The notes below the pieces were generated by a model that saw only the letters and a list, made by a program, of their open reading frames with translations, did no database searches and was not told the origin of the DNA. A program made the translations under genes and the position numbers. Source: Thiemannella venezuelensis (GTDB lineage: Bacteria; Actinomycetota; Actinomycetes; Streptosporangiales; Streptosporangiaceae). Taken from it: DNA of 64,000 nucleotides. Below, in pieces: positions 1 to 8,692 of the stretch. Position 1 is the first letter of the stretch. Every line of letters starts with the position of its first letter. The stretch covers positions 124,001 to 188,000 of the forward strand of contig NZ_JACHJJ010000010.1 in NCBI RefSeq assembly GCF_014203605.1, written 5' to 3'.

Positions 1-132
1 GCCGGTCCCGTGCGGCGGGCGCGTCCGTGAAGCCCGGGGGAATCGGGCTGATATGGCATGCCTGACGACATATGACCGCTTCGCACCTGTCATCCTTGTC
101 TCCTGCACACCAGGACGAGACGCGGGGGAACG

Positions 133-915
133 GTGAACGAGCGCAGGCCGATCGAGTGCTGGCTGTCGGACATGGACGGGGTCCTCGTCCACGAGGGGCA
201 CCCCGTGCCCGGCGCCGACGAGTTCATCCGCCGCCTGCGCGAGACGGGCAAGCGGTTCATGGTGCTGACCAACAACTCCATCTACACCCCGCGCGACCTG
301 GCCGTACGGCTGCGCGCGGCGGGCCTGGAGATCCCGCCGGAGTCGATCTGGACCTCGGCCCTGGCCACCGCCAAGTTCCTCGACGACCAGCGCCCCGGCG
401 GCTCGGCCTACGCGGTCGGCGAGGCCGGGCTGACCACCGCCCTGCACGAGATCGGCTACGTCCTCACCGACCTGGACCCCGACTACGTGGTCCTCGGCGA
501 GACCCGCACCTACAGCTTCACCCAGATAACGCGGGCGATCCGGCTGATCGAGGGCGGCGCCCGCTTCATCGCCACCAACCCCGACCCGGTCGGCCCCTCC
601 AACGAGGGCTCCCTGCCGGCCTGCGGGGCGGTCGCGGCGCTGATCACCAAGGCGACGGGCGTCGAGCCGTACTTCGTGGGCAAGCCCAACCCGATGATGA
701 TGCGCAGCGCGCTGCGGGCCATCGACGGGCACAGCGAGAGCACCGCGATGATCGGCGACCGGATGGACACCGACATCGTCTCCGGCATGGAGGCCGGGCT
801 GCACACGATCCTGGTGCTCACCGGCGTGGTGGCCAAGGAGCAGGTCGACCGCTTCCCGTTCCGCCCCTCGCAGGTGGTCGACTCGGTCGCCGACCTCATC
901 GGCATGGTCGGCTGA
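133..915 (+). CDS. HAD-IIA family hydrolase (NagD-like phosphatase)
   Basis: Predicted 260-residue cytoplasmic phosphatase of the HAD superfamily, subclass IIA (NagD/AraL/4-nitrophenylphosphatase type). Seen directly: motif I with the nucleophile and acid aspartates D13 and D15 (DMDGVL), motif II threonine in VLTNNS (about 43-49), the cap region, GKPNP (183-187) carrying the motif III lysine, and motif IV GDRMDTD (208-214). Length matches the family. The GTG start at 133 follows a GGGGGAA ribosome-binding site. The physiological substrate cannot be told from sequence; the family acts on sugar, nucleotide and glycolytic-side-product phosphates. It stands alone, 55 nt upstream of a leaderless gene. 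Confidence 0.9.
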   Translation: MNERRPIECWLSDMDGVLVHEGHPVPGADEFIRRLRETGKRFMVLTNNSIYTPRDLAVRLRAAGLEIPPESIWTSALATAKFLDDQRPGGSAYAVGEAGLTTALHEIGYVLTDLDPDYVVLGETRTYSFTQITRAIRLIEGGARFIATNPDPVGPSNEGSLPACGAVAALITKATGVEPYFVGKPNPMMMRSALRAIDGHSESTAMIGDRMDTDIVSGMEAGLHTILVLTGVVAKEQVDRFPFRPSQVVDSVADLIGMVG

Positions 916-958
916 CGGCGCGGCGCGGCCGTACCGGCCCGAAGATCGCGGCCCGGCG

Positions 959-964
959 TAGGGT
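959..964 (+). promoter_or_regulatory. -10 box of a leaderless promoter
   Basis: TAGGGT lies exactly 6 nt before the ATG at 971, the spacing expected when transcription starts at the start codon itself. No Shine-Dalgarno sequence is visible before that ATG, which fits leaderless translation. Confidence 0.6.
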
Positions 965-970
965 ACCGGC

Positions 971-1870
971 ATGAGGATCGGATTCGCGGTGCCGGTGTCC
1001 GGGTCGTGGGCGACGCCCGCCAACATGGCCGGGATCGCCCGGCGGGCGGAGGAGCTCGGCTACCACGAGGTGTGGACCTTCCAGCGGCTGCTGTACCCCG
1101 AGGGGCATCCGATGGGCCCCACGTACCGCAGCGTGCACGATCCGGTGGTCACGCTGGCCTACCTGGCCGGGGCGACCACCCGGATCCGGCTGGGGGTGGC
1201 GGTCCTGAACATGCCGTTCTTCTCGCCTGCCCTGCTGGCCAAGCAGCTCGCCACCCTCCAGGCCGTCTCCGGCGGCCGGCTCGACGCCGGGCTCGGGCTG
1301 GGCTGGCTGCCGGAGGAGTTCGCCGCCTCGGGGGTGCCGTTCGAGCGGCGCGGCAGGCGGGGGGAGGAGTTCCTCCGGGTGCTGCGGAGGCTCTGGACGG
1401 AGGAGGCCGTGGAGCACGACGGCGAGTTCTACCGGCTGCCGCCGGTGCACCAGGAGCCCAGGCCGGACGTGCCGCCGCCCATCCTGCTGGGCGGGGGCGC
1501 GCCGGCGGCGCTGCGGCGCGCGGGACGGCTGGCGGACGGCTGGGTGAGCGCGAGCCGGGAGGACCTGGACCGCATCGGCGAGAAGGTCTCCGTCGTCAGG
1601 CGGGCGGCGCTCGACGCCGGGCGGGACCCCGGGGCGCTGCGCTTCGTCACCCGCGGGGTGACGCGGGTACGGCCCGCCGGAAGCCCCGGCCGCGCGCCGC
1701 TGACCGGCTCGTTCGAGGAGATCCGGGCGGACGTGGCGCGCCTGGCGGAGCAGGGGGTGACCGACGTCTTCCACGACCTGAACTTCGACCCGGAGATCGG
1801 CTCGCCCGACGCCGACCCCGCGGAGTCGATGCGCCGGGCGGAGGCCGCGCTGGAGGCCCTCGCGCCCTGA
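971..1870 (+). CDS. LLM class F420-dependent oxidoreductase
   Basis: 299-residue luciferase-like monooxygenase-fold (TIM barrel) protein. It has the typical N-terminal strand (MRIGFAVP), the GLGWLPEEF segment near residue 115 that is characteristic of F420-dependent LLM proteins, and the PPILLGGG phosphate/cofactor loop near 176. In actinomycetes this group uses reduced F420 or FMN to oxidise or reduce small organics; the substrate is unknown. The start is leaderless (TAGGGT 6 nt upstream). A strong hairpin follows the stop and separates it from the convergent Nudix gene. Confidence 0.88.
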   Translation: MRIGFAVPVSGSWATPANMAGIARRAEELGYHEVWTFQRLLYPEGHPMGPTYRSVHDPVVTLAYLAGATTRIRLGVAVLNMPFFSPALLAKQLATLQAVSGGRLDAGLGLGWLPEEFAASGVPFERRGRRGEEFLRVLRRLWTEEAVEHDGEFYRLPPVHQEPRPDVPPPILLGGGAPAALRRAGRLADGWVSASREDLDRIGEKVSVVRRAALDAGRDPGALRFVTRGVTRVRPAGSPGRAPLTGSFEEIRADVARLAEQGVTDVFHDLNFDPEIGSPDADPAESMRRAEAALEALAP

Positions 1871-1876
1871 GCGGGG

Positions 1877-1914
1877 TGACGGGCCCGGGGCGGAGCCCCG
1901 CCCCGGGCCCGTCA
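1877..1914. terminator. Bidirectional hairpin terminator
   Basis: A perfect 16-bp inverted repeat (TGACGGGCCCGGGGCG and its complement) with a 6-nt loop lies between two convergent genes. Its right arm includes the stop codon of the minus-strand Nudix gene. There is no long U tract, as is usual for actinomycete terminators. Confidence 0.7.
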
Positions 1915-2355
1915 GCCGATCAGCTCGGGCAGGCGGGTGACGGTGTCGGCGAGGTAGGGGCCCAGCTCCGGCGGGATGAGGTTGAGGGCGGTGATCTCGG
2001 TGGGGACGAGCGGGAGCAGCACCACCTCGTACAGGCCCTTGGCGGGGTCGCTGAACTCGGGGCCGGAGCGCAGGGCGAGGTCCATCGAGACCAGGCGGCA
2101 GCCGTACACGTGCTGGATCTTGAGGCCGCCGTGGCGGACGCAGTTCAGGGTGACGAGCGGGGTGACGTCGGAGACGGTGGCGCCCAGCTCCTCCATCAGC
2201 TCGCGGCGGAGGGTGTGCTCCAGGGAGGCGTCCCCGGGCTCGACGTGGCCGCCGGGCACGGACCAGTAGAGCTCCCTGCCGGGGACGGTGCGGCGGAACA
2301 GCACGAGCCGGTCGCCGTCGAGCAGGAGGGCGCGGACGCTGGGAACGAGCGGCAT
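1912..2355 (-). CDS. Nudix hydrolase
   Basis: 147-residue single-domain Nudix protein, predicted to hydrolyse a nucleoside diphosphate linked to another moiety. The Nudix box spans about residues 35-59 (GGHVEPGD...RELMEELGA) with the catalytic RE..EE helix intact. Two departures from the textbook box are visible: Asp replaces the first Glu, and the spacer before RELMEE is eight residues rather than seven. Substrate unknown. It is convergent with the upstream oxidoreductase and divergent from the MFS gene at 2440. Confidence 0.85.
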   Translation of the reverse strand: MPLVPSVRALLLDGDRLVLFRRTVPGRELYWSVPGGHVEPGDASLEHTLRRELMEELGATVSDVTPLVTLNCVRHGGLKIQHVYGCRLVSMDLALRSGPEFSDPAKGLYEVVLLPLVPTEITALNLIPPELGPYLADTVTRLPELIG

Positions 2356-2439
2356 CTCAGAATTCTCCCATCACCCCTTGACGCGATCTTCGGCGGGCTC
2401 TAGACAACAGAACAAGGTTCGGAAGATGGGGGAGCTCCC

Positions 2440-3690
2440 GTGACGACCGCACCCGCCTCCGGCCGCCTCGGCGCGGTCACCGCCGGCGCTCCCGCCTTCC
2501 CGCTCGCCCTGCTGTTCGGGCTGAACTTCGTCGACGAGATCGACCGGCTGGCCTTCGCCACGCTCTCGCCGGAGATCCGTGACGCGTTCGGGCTCACCGA
2601 CACCGGGATCGGTGCGATCGGGTCGGTCGTGAGCGTGTTCATCCTGCTGGCGGCCGTCCCGCTGGGCTACGTCGCCGACCGGGTGAACCGGGTGTGGCTG
2701 GTGGCCGGGGCGGCGCTGCTGTGGGGCACGATGAGCGCGCTCACCGGGCTGGTGACCGCGGTGGCGCTGCTGTTCGCGGTGCGGTTGCTGGCCGGGCTCG
2801 GCCGGGTGAGCAACGAGGTCGTGCACTCCAGCCTGCTCACCGACTACTACCCGCCCGAGGTCCACCCGCGGGTCTTCCAGTTCCACCGGCTGGCCAACCC
2901 GCTCAGCCAGGTCTCCGCGGTCGTCGCGGGCGCGCTCGCCGCCGCCTACGGCTGGCGCTGGGCGTTCGCCGTGCTGGCGGTCCCGACGTTCCTGCTGCTC
3001 TGCCTGACCGTACGGCTCCGCGATCCGGGACGCGCCCGGTCCCGTACGGCCGCCCCCGCCGGGAGCGGGGGCGGACTGCCCTTCACGGCCGCGACCCGGC
3101 TGCTGTTCCGGATCAGGACGCTGCGGCGGCTCTGGCTCGCGGCGCTGCTGTCGGGCATGGGGCTGGTGGCGCTGCCGCAGATGCTCTCGCTGTTCCTCAG
3201 CGACGTCTTCCAGCTCGGCGCGACGGAGCGGGGCGCGGCGCTGACCGTCGCCGGGGCCGGCCAGATGGCCGGCCTGTTCCTCGGCGGGCGCTGGGCCGGC
3301 CGGGCCTCCTCGCGGGACGACTGGCACGGCGTGGCGACGGTCGCGGGGCGCTCGGGGCTGGTCTTCGCCGCCGCGCTGGTGGTGCTGGGCTGGTCGCCGG
3401 TCCCGGCGGCGGCGTTCGCGGTGATGTTCCTGATGGGTGCGGGCGGCGGGAGCTTCCTGCCGGCCTACCTGTCGCTGGTGGGCCGGGTCTCCCCGGGCGA
3501 GGTGCGCTCGCAGGCCTACGCGTGGGCGGTGTTCTGCATCGGGCTGGGCACGCTCGCCTCGATCGCCCTGTACGCGCTGGGCGACGCCGCGGGCTACCGG
3601 ATCGCGATGACCGCCTTCGGGCTGGTCGTCCTGGCCGGGGCGGTGACGGCGTTCACCGCCCGCCGCTTCGCCCAGGCCGACGCCGCCTGA
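2440..3690 (+). CDS. MFS transporter
   Basis: 416-residue integral membrane protein with about twelve hydrophobic helices and the MFS motif A in the loop after helix 2 (GYVADRVNRVW). The N-terminal stretch (FVDEIDRLAFATLSPEI) resembles the spinster-like MFS subgroup, in which an aspartate-containing helix 1 is usual. The GTG start at 2440 follows GGGGGAG. Transport direction and substrate cannot be inferred. It lies divergent from the Nudix gene and convergent with arfB. Confidence 0.85.
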   Translation: MTTAPASGRLGAVTAGAPAFPLALLFGLNFVDEIDRLAFATLSPEIRDAFGLTDTGIGAIGSVVSVFILLAAVPLGYVADRVNRVWLVAGAALLWGTMSALTGLVTAVALLFAVRLLAGLGRVSNEVVHSSLLTDYYPPEVHPRVFQFHRLANPLSQVSAVVAGALAAAYGWRWAFAVLAVPTFLLLCLTVRLRDPGRARSRTAAPAGSGGGLPFTAATRLLFRIRTLRRLWLAALLSGMGLVALPQMLSLFLSDVFQLGATERGAALTVAGAGQMAGLFLGGRWAGRASSRDDWHGVATVAGRSGLVFAAALVVLGWSPVPAAAFAVMFLMGAGGGSFLPAYLSLVGRVSPGEVRSQAYAWAVFCIGLGTLASIALYALGDAAGYRIAMTAFGLVVLAGAVTAFTARRFAQADAA

Positions 3691-3736
3691 CGGGAGCTGC
3701 CGGGCCGGTCTGACGGGACCGGCGGGAACGCGGCGT

Positions 3737-4156
3737 TCAGATGTCGCGGCGCAGGCGCTTGAGGTCGGAGCGGTGCTTCTTGGCGGTGATGCGGCGTTCG
3801 ACCGCGCCCCTGCTGGGCTTGGTGGGGCGGCGCTTCTTGGGCGGCGGGGCGACGGCCTCGCGCAGGAGCAGGGCCAGGCGCATCTCGGCGGCCTCGCGGT
3901 TGCGAAGCTGGGAGCGGAACTCGGAGGCGGCGATGGTGACGACGCCCCCGGTCAGGCGGGAGGCGAGGCGTTCCAGGGCGCGGGTCTTGAGGGCCGGGGG
4001 CAGGGCCTCGGTGGCGGCCAGGTCGAAGCTGAGCTCGACGCGGCTGTCGGTGGTGTTGACCCCCTGGCCACCGGGTCCCGAAGAACGTGAGAACCTCCAG
4101 CGGAGCTCGGCCTCGGGGATGGAGACCGAGCCGCTGATCTGAAGCGGGCCGGGCAT
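3737..4156 (-). CDS. arfB: Alternative ribosome-rescue factor ArfB (YaeJ/ICT1-type peptidyl-tRNA hydrolase)
   Basis: 139-residue protein with the class-I release-factor catalytic core: SSGPGGQGVN near the N-terminus holds the GGQ tripeptide (29-31) that hydrolyses peptidyl-tRNA. The basic C-terminal tail (KKRRPTKPSRG..ERR..KKHRSDLKRLRRD) matches the helix that ArfB inserts into the empty mRNA channel of ribosomes stalled without a stop codon. The start at 4156 is chosen because GAAGGAG sits 8 nt upstream; a longer frame to 4237 has no such support. It lacks the codon-recognition domain of RF1/RF2, as expected. Confidence 0.93.
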   Translation of the reverse strand: MPGPLQISGSVSIPEAELRWRFSRSSGPGGQGVNTTDSRVELSFDLAATEALPPALKTRALERLASRLTGGVVTIAASEFRSQLRNREAAEMRLALLLREAVAPPPKKRRPTKPSRGAVERRITAKKHRSDLKRLRRDI

Positions 4157-4188
4157 GGCGGGTGACTCCTTCGGCGGGGGGCGGGCGT

Positions 4189-4839
4189 TCAGGGTAGCGA
4201 ACCGATGCACCCATCGATCAACCGGTTTATGCCCCATTCGGCCTGTTCCGATGAGTTCCAGGCCGCGGCCGTCGCGGCCGTCGCGGCGGTGAGCGGGGGG
4301 CCGGCGGCCAGCGCGGCCCGCCGCGCCTCCAGGACCGCCAGGACCTCGGCCTCGCTCGCTCCCGGCCCCGGCGGGTCGGCCGCGGCGAGGGCGGCCGACC
4401 CGAGCACGTGCACGATCACCGTGTACGCCGCCCGCGCGGCGTCGTCGGGGCGGAGACCGCCCTCGGTGAAGGCGGTCAGCAGTCCTTCGCCCACCGCGGC
4501 CGCGTTCGGGCCGCTCATCGGGCCGGAGAAGAAGAACGGCACGACACCGGGCCTGGCCAGCAGCTCGGCCCGCAGGCGCATGGCGTAGCCGGTGACCCGC
4601 TCGCGCCAGGGGGCGCCACCGGTCAGCGCCGCGGGCCCGGCCAGCTCCAGCAGGTGCTCGACCACGACCCCCTCCAGGGCGACCCGGTCGGGCACGTAGG
4701 TGTAGAGGGTGTTCGGCCGCACGCCGAGGCGGGCGGCGACGCCCCGGAGAGTCGGAGCCGCCGAGGGCTCCTCGTCGAGCAGTTCCATGACCGCGTCCAC
4801 GATCTTGGAGACGTCGAGGCTGCGCTTGGGCCCTTTCAC
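4189..4839 (-). CDS. TetR family transcriptional regulator
   Basis: 216-residue regulator with an N-terminal TetR helix-turn-helix (LRGVAARLGVRPNTLYTYVPDRVAL, about residues 30-55) and an all-helical ligand-binding domain. The GTG at 4839 is the likely start, because the frame upstream runs into the operator region. It is divergent from the membrane protein at 4907 and only 67 nt away, with a perfect 12-bp inverted repeat between them. It therefore probably represses both itself and that gene. Ligand unknown. Confidence 0.85.
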   Translation of the reverse strand: MKGPKRSLDVSKIVDAVMELLDEEPSAAPTLRGVAARLGVRPNTLYTYVPDRVALEGVVVEHLLELAGPAALTGGAPWRERVTGYAMRLRAELLARPGVVPFFFSGPMSGPNAAAVGEGLLTAFTEGGLRPDDAARAAYTVIVHVLGSAALAAADPPGPGASEAEVLAVLEARRAALAAGPPLTAATAATAAAWNSSEQAEWGINRLIDGCIGSLP

Positions 4840-4846
4840 TTTCTCA

Positions 4847-4893
4847 TTGTACGGTGTATAAATTCTGTACAGTGCACAATGTACACCGTACAA
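4847..4893. promoter_or_regulatory. Perfect inverted repeat, candidate TetR operator
   Basis: TTGTACGGTGTA (4847-4858) and its exact complement TACACCGTACAA (4882-4893) flank a 23-bp spacer that contains two further palindromes, TGTACA and GTGCAC. The segment is much more AT-rich than its surroundings and fills the space between the divergent TetR and membrane-protein starts. It probably covers both promoters. Confidence 0.7.
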
Positions 4894-4906
4894 AGAAGGA
4901 GTGATC

Positions 4907-5545
4907 ATGAAGAGAACGGCGATCCTGCTGGTGCTCGGCGCCCTGGCGGCCAACGTGGCCTTCGCCGGGCTGGCGGCCGTCTTCGACTACCCCGACGTGC
5001 TGGCCGCCCCCGCCGTGCAGGTGATGGCCGACTTCCACCACCACCAGGCGGCCGTCAGCGCGCTGTTCCTGCTGCTGGCGCTCGGGGCGGGGCTGCTGGC
5101 GCCCGTCGCGGCCGGGCTGGCCCCGCTGACCGGCCGCCTCGCCCTCCGCGTCGGTGTGGCGGCGGCGGCCGTCCAGGTCGTGGGGCTGCTGCGCTGGCCG
5201 CTGGTCGTGCCCTTCGTGACGGATCCGGAGACCTTCCGGACGCTCGGCACCGTGCTCGGCACGGTGGTCGGGGAGACCGCCGGCTACCTGCTGACGGCCC
5301 TCTGGACGGTGCTGGTGGCCGGGGCGGTGGGGGGCCGGCTGCTCAGGGTGTGGGGCCTGGCGGCGGCCGCCCTCGTCGCCTCGGGCGTGCTGGTCCCGTT
5401 CGGCGTGCCCGGGGCCGACCTGGCGAACTTCGGGGGGTACGTGCTGTGGAGCCTCTGGCTTGTCGGGCTTGCGGTGGTCTTGTGGCGTTCGACTCCTTCC
5501 GTCACAGTGGCTTCGCAGGGGCGGGCCGTACGTGCCGGCGGATGA
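4907..5545 (+). CDS. Six-helix membrane protein, DUF4386-like
   Basis: 212-residue membrane protein with about six hydrophobic segments. The pattern of an early extracellular FDYPDVL.AP segment, a short FHHH turn near 42, and a later RWPLVVPFVTD loop resembles the DUF4386 group of bacterial membrane proteins of unknown function (recalled resemblance, not searched). AAGGAG lies 5 nt before the ATG at 4907, which is preferred over the GTG at 4901. It is the only visible target of the divergent TetR regulator. Confidence 0.7.
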   Translation: MKRTAILLVLGALAANVAFAGLAAVFDYPDVLAAPAVQVMADFHHHQAAVSALFLLLALGAGLLAPVAAGLAPLTGRLALRVGVAAAAVQVVGLLRWPLVVPFVTDPETFRTLGTVLGTVVGETAGYLLTALWTVLVAGAVGGRLLRVWGLAAAALVASGVLVPFGVPGADLANFGGYVLWSLWLVGLAVVLWRSTPSVTVASQGRAVRAGG

Positions 5546-5558
5546 GAGGCGGGGGAGC

Positions 5559-6407
5559 ATGAGCGCGATCGTGGGTGTGCACGGGATAGGCAAGTACCGT
5601 TACTACCGCGACGCGGGGAACTCGGTCGCCGGGGCGGCCGCGGCGATGCGCGGCAAGTGGGACCGGTACCTGCACGGCGGGCTCACCGGCGGCATGCCGC
5701 ACGCCGGAGAGCGCTACATCGCCGAGATCGCCTACTACGCCCACCTGCTGGGCGAGCACAAGGACGGCGAGCACCGGGGCGACGCGCCGCGCGCCGTGCA
5801 GAGCATGGACGCGCGCTCGCAGGAGGTCCTCGTCGCCTGGGCCAGGCAACTCGACGCGCTGGGGGAGGGGCTGACCGGCGCGCTGCACCGGGTGGCCGGC
5901 TGGCTGCTGGACCGCCTCCCGGACCGGGCCGCCGACTTCGCACGGGTCTTCGCCCCCGAGGTCGCCGCCTACCTCGACGCCGGCGGCGAGGCGCGGGCCG
6001 GCGCGCGGGCGGCCGTGGCCGGGGTGATCCGGCGCAACCGGCCGCGGGTGGTCGTCGCGCACTCGCTCGGCAGCGTGGTCGCCTACGAGACGCTCTGGGA
6101 GAACCCGGACCTGGAGGTGGAGCTGCTGATCACCCTCGGCAGCCCGCTCGGCATGCGCAACGTGGTCTTCGAGCACCTGCTGCCCGCCCCGGTCAACGGC
6201 TGGGGGGAGCGCCCGCGCCAGGTGGGGCGGTGGGTCAACATCGCCGACCGGCACGACATCGCGGCCATCCCGCCCGGCCTGCGGGCCTGCTTCACCGGAG
6301 TCGACCAGGAGTTCCTGGTCGACCTCGACTGGATCGACTTCCACACGGTGGAGAAGTACCTGGGCTGCGGCGCGCTCAACGACCATCTGAGGCCGTACCT
6401 GTCCTGA
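5559..6407 (+). CDS. Alpha/beta-hydrolase-fold serine hydrolase (lipase-like)
   Basis: 282-residue protein. The N-terminal IVGVHGIGKY is the oxyanion-hole strand. VVAHSLGSVVAYE near 165-177 is the nucleophile elbow (Ser in H-S-L-G-S). DRHDIAAIPP supplies a candidate acid, and a C-terminal NDHLRPYL gives the likely catalytic histidine. Similar proteins form a group of uncharacterised serine peptidase/lipase-like hydrolases. No signal peptide is seen, so it is cytoplasmic. The ATG at 5559 follows GGGGGAG; longer frames back to 5460 overlap the previous gene. Confidence 0.75.
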   Translation: MSAIVGVHGIGKYRYYRDAGNSVAGAAAAMRGKWDRYLHGGLTGGMPHAGERYIAEIAYYAHLLGEHKDGEHRGDAPRAVQSMDARSQEVLVAWARQLDALGEGLTGALHRVAGWLLDRLPDRAADFARVFAPEVAAYLDAGGEARAGARAAVAGVIRRNRPRVVVAHSLGSVVAYETLWENPDLEVELLITLGSPLGMRNVVFEHLLPAPVNGWGERPRQVGRWVNIADRHDIAAIPPGLRACFTGVDQEFLVDLDWIDFHTVEKYLGCGALNDHLRPYLS

Positions 6408-6418
6408 CAGGTTCTCTT

Positions 6419-6449
6419 CACCGGAAGACAGGGATGACGTCTTCCGGTG
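6419..6449 (+). terminator. Hairpin terminator
   Basis: An 11-bp perfect stem (CACCGGAAGAC with its complement) and a 9-nt loop begin 12 nt after the hydrolase stop codon. Confidence 0.65.
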
Positions 6450-6561
6450 GCCGGCCGGTGTTAACTCACGGCGGGTAACGCCCTTGCCTGTGCGGCGGCT
6501 GTTCATTCTCCCTTGATTCGCAGGCCACAGCGGGGAAAGGTGGAGCGGCTGCACTGGGTGG

Positions 6562-8115
6562 GTGGAGCAGAACCTGTCACGCAGAGTGTTCCTTTCCGCC
6601 GCCGCGGGCACGGGCGGCCTGTTGGTCACCGGGGCCGGGCAGGCCCCCGCACCGCGATCGCGGACCCTGGCCGCGGACCCGTTCACCCTGGGCGTCGCCT
6701 CCGGCGACCCGTCGGCCGGCGGGTTCGTGCTCTGGACCCGGCTCGCGCCCGACCCGCTCGGCGCGAACGGGCGCGGCGGCATGCCGGCCCGGGACGTGGA
6801 CGTGCAGTGGCAGCTCGCGGCCGACGAGCGGTTCGCGAAGGTGGTGCGCTCCGGCACCGAGACCGCGCGGTGGCGGCAGGCGCACAGCGTGCACGTGGAA
6901 CTGGACGGACTGGAGCCGGGCCGGGAGTACTTCTACCGCTTCCGCGCCGAGGGCCGGCTGTCCCCCGCCGGCCGCACCCGCACCGCCCCGGCGGGGTTCT
7001 CCCCGCTGACCTTCGCCGTGGCCGCCTGCGCCCACTACGAGCACGGCTACTACACCGCCTACCGGCGGCTGGCCGAGCAGGAGCCCGGCCTGGTGGTGCA
7101 CCTGGGCGACTACATGTACGAGTACGCCCCGCAGGGGTACACCGCCCTCGGCGGCGGCGTCCGGCAGCACACCTGGGGCAAGTGCGAGACCCTGGCCGAC
7201 TACCGGATGCGGCACGCGCAGTACAAGAGCGACCCCGACCTGCAGGCGGCGCACGCGGTCGCGCCCTGGCTGGTCGCCTTCGACGACCACGAGATCGAGA
7301 ACAACTGGGCCGCCGGGGTCTCCAGCACCGGGGCGCCGGCCTTCAACCGGCGCCGGGCCAACGCCTTCCGGGCCTACTACGAGAACATGCCGCTGCGGCG
7401 TTCCAGCGTGCCCGGAGGGGCGTCGATCCGGGTGCACCGGCGGGTGGACTGGGGGCCGCTGGCCCGCTTCCACCTGCTCGACACCCGCCAGTTCCGCGAC
7501 GACCAGGCCTGCGAGGACGGCGTCAGGGCGGGCTGCGACGACCGGCTGGCCCCGGAGCGCACCCTGCTGGGGGAGGACCAGCGGCGCTGGCTGCTCGACG
7601 GGCTGGCCGCCTCCGGGGCCCGGTGGAACCTGGTCGGCCAGCAGATCCTGATGGCCCAGCGCGATCACCGGGCGGGGCCGGGCACCGAGGTCAACCTGGA
7701 CTCCTGGGACGGCTACGCCGCCGAGCGCGCCCGCCTGCTGGCCGGGTTCCGCGACTCCGGCGCGGCCAACCCGGTGGTGCTGACGGGTGACGCGCACATG
7801 CACCACGCGGCCGATCTCAAGCTCGACTTCGACGACCCGGACTCGCCCCGGGTGGCGGTGGAGCTGGTCACCTCCTCCATCTCCAGCGACGGCGACGGCT
7901 ACCGGGACGAGAGCCGGGTCGCCGAGCTGACCGCGGAGAACCGGCACATCTCCTACCTGGACCAGCGGCGGGGCTACATCGTCTGCCGCCTGACGGCCGA
8001 GGAGCTGCAGGCCGACTTCCGGGTGCTGGAGTACATCAGCCGCCGCGGGGCCCCGGCCAGGACCGGCGCCCGGTTCACCGTGCCGGCGGGGGAGAGCCAG
8101 CTCGATCCTCGCTGA
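6562..8115 (+). CDS. Secreted PhoD-type alkaline phosphatase (Tat substrate)
   Basis: 517-residue PhoD-family metallophosphatase. The N-terminus has a twin-arginine signal (LSRRVFLSAAAG, residues 5-16), so export is probably through Tat with metals already bound. An N-terminal Ig-like PhoD domain (about 40-140) precedes the metallophosphatase domain with GDYMYEY (182-188), FDDHEIENNW (240-249) and LTGDAHMHHAADL (407-419), which hold the Fe/Ca ligands. Role: release of phosphate from extracellular phosphomono- or diesters such as teichoic acids. The GTG start at 6562 has only a weak ribosome-binding site; no pho box was recognised upstream. Confidence 0.9.
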   Translation: MEQNLSRRVFLSAAAGTGGLLVTGAGQAPAPRSRTLAADPFTLGVASGDPSAGGFVLWTRLAPDPLGANGRGGMPARDVDVQWQLAADERFAKVVRSGTETARWRQAHSVHVELDGLEPGREYFYRFRAEGRLSPAGRTRTAPAGFSPLTFAVAACAHYEHGYYTAYRRLAEQEPGLVVHLGDYMYEYAPQGYTALGGGVRQHTWGKCETLADYRMRHAQYKSDPDLQAAHAVAPWLVAFDDHEIENNWAAGVSSTGAPAFNRRRANAFRAYYENMPLRRSSVPGGASIRVHRRVDWGPLARFHLLDTRQFRDDQACEDGVRAGCDDRLAPERTLLGEDQRRWLLDGLAASGARWNLVGQQILMAQRDHRAGPGTEVNLDSWDGYAAERARLLAGFRDSGAANPVVLTGDAHMHHAADLKLDFDDPDSPRVAVELVTSSISSDGDGYRDESRVAELTAENRHISYLDQRRGYIVCRLTAEELQADFRVLEYISRRGAPARTGARFTVPAGESQLDPR

Positions 8116-8155
8116 TCTCCTTGTGGGAACTCCTGATCTGTGGTGAAAACCCAGT

Positions 8156-8692
8156 ATGAGTAGCTTTGTACGGCGGGTCGCCGTCGCGGCCCTCGCCGCC
8201 GCCCTGGGCGGAGGTCTTCTCTCGGGGAGTCCCTCCGCCGCGGACTCGGCGGCCGTCGTCACCTCCGCGGACTCGGCGGCCGTCGTCACCTCCGGCTCGT
8301 ACGGCTCCGGCGTCAGCGCCTCGGTCACCTTCGACGAGTACGTCCGCAGGGGCGGCCACGTCACCTACAAGGTGAGGGTCGCCAACAGGAACTACGGGGG
8401 CGTGGCCGCGGCCCTGGTCGCCGGGGACTTCCCGGCCGGTACGCGCAGGGTCAGGGTGATCGGCAAGCCTCGGGGCGTGAGCTGCGAGGTCCGGGCGCGG
8501 AAGCTGGACTGCGAGATCGACTCCCTCGGCGAGGGAGACAGGGTCTCGCTGACGGTCCGCGCCTGGTTGTCGCCGGCCCGGCGCGGGAAGTACGTCGCGA
8601 AGTTCGGCCTGAACTACGCCGAGGGCCCGGGCGGGCACGTCTGGACGCGGGACAGGGTGCGCTTCGCGAAGTTCACGACCCGGATCGTGTGA
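8156..8692 (+). CDS. Small secreted protein with one DUF11-like domain
   Basis: 178-residue predicted exported protein. It has a signal peptide (RRVAVAALAAALGGG, cleavage probably after residue 29), then a perfect 9-residue duplication (ADSAAVVTS twice), then one Ig-like domain of the DUF11 type (strands VTYKVRVANRN, SCEVRARKLDCEI, VSLTVRAWL). The two cysteines in that domain are likely disulphide bonded. Function unknown. Its 3' end overlaps the convergent FG-GAP gene by 20 nt. Confidence 0.7.
   Translation: MSSFVRRVAVAALAAALGGGLLSGSPSAADSAAVVTSADSAAVVTSGSYGSGVSASVTFDEYVRRGGHVTYKVRVANRNYGGVAAALVAGDFPAGTRRVRVIGKPRGVSCEVRARKLDCEIDSLGEGDRVSLTVRAWLSPARRGKYVAKFGLNYAEGPGGHVWTRDRVRFAKFTTRIV
8240..8293 (+). 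repeat. 27-bp perfect tandem duplication inside a coding region
   Basis: Two identical 27-bp units (8240-8266 and 8267-8293) encode ADSAAVVTS twice just after the signal peptide of the secreted protein. Perfect identity in adjacent units suggests a recent slippage duplication. Confidence 0.9.

Noticed and set aside
31-49. Small AGCCCG/CGGGCT hairpin at the left edge as a terminator
   Set aside because: Only a 6-bp stem, and the upstream gene lies outside the window, so it cannot be supported.
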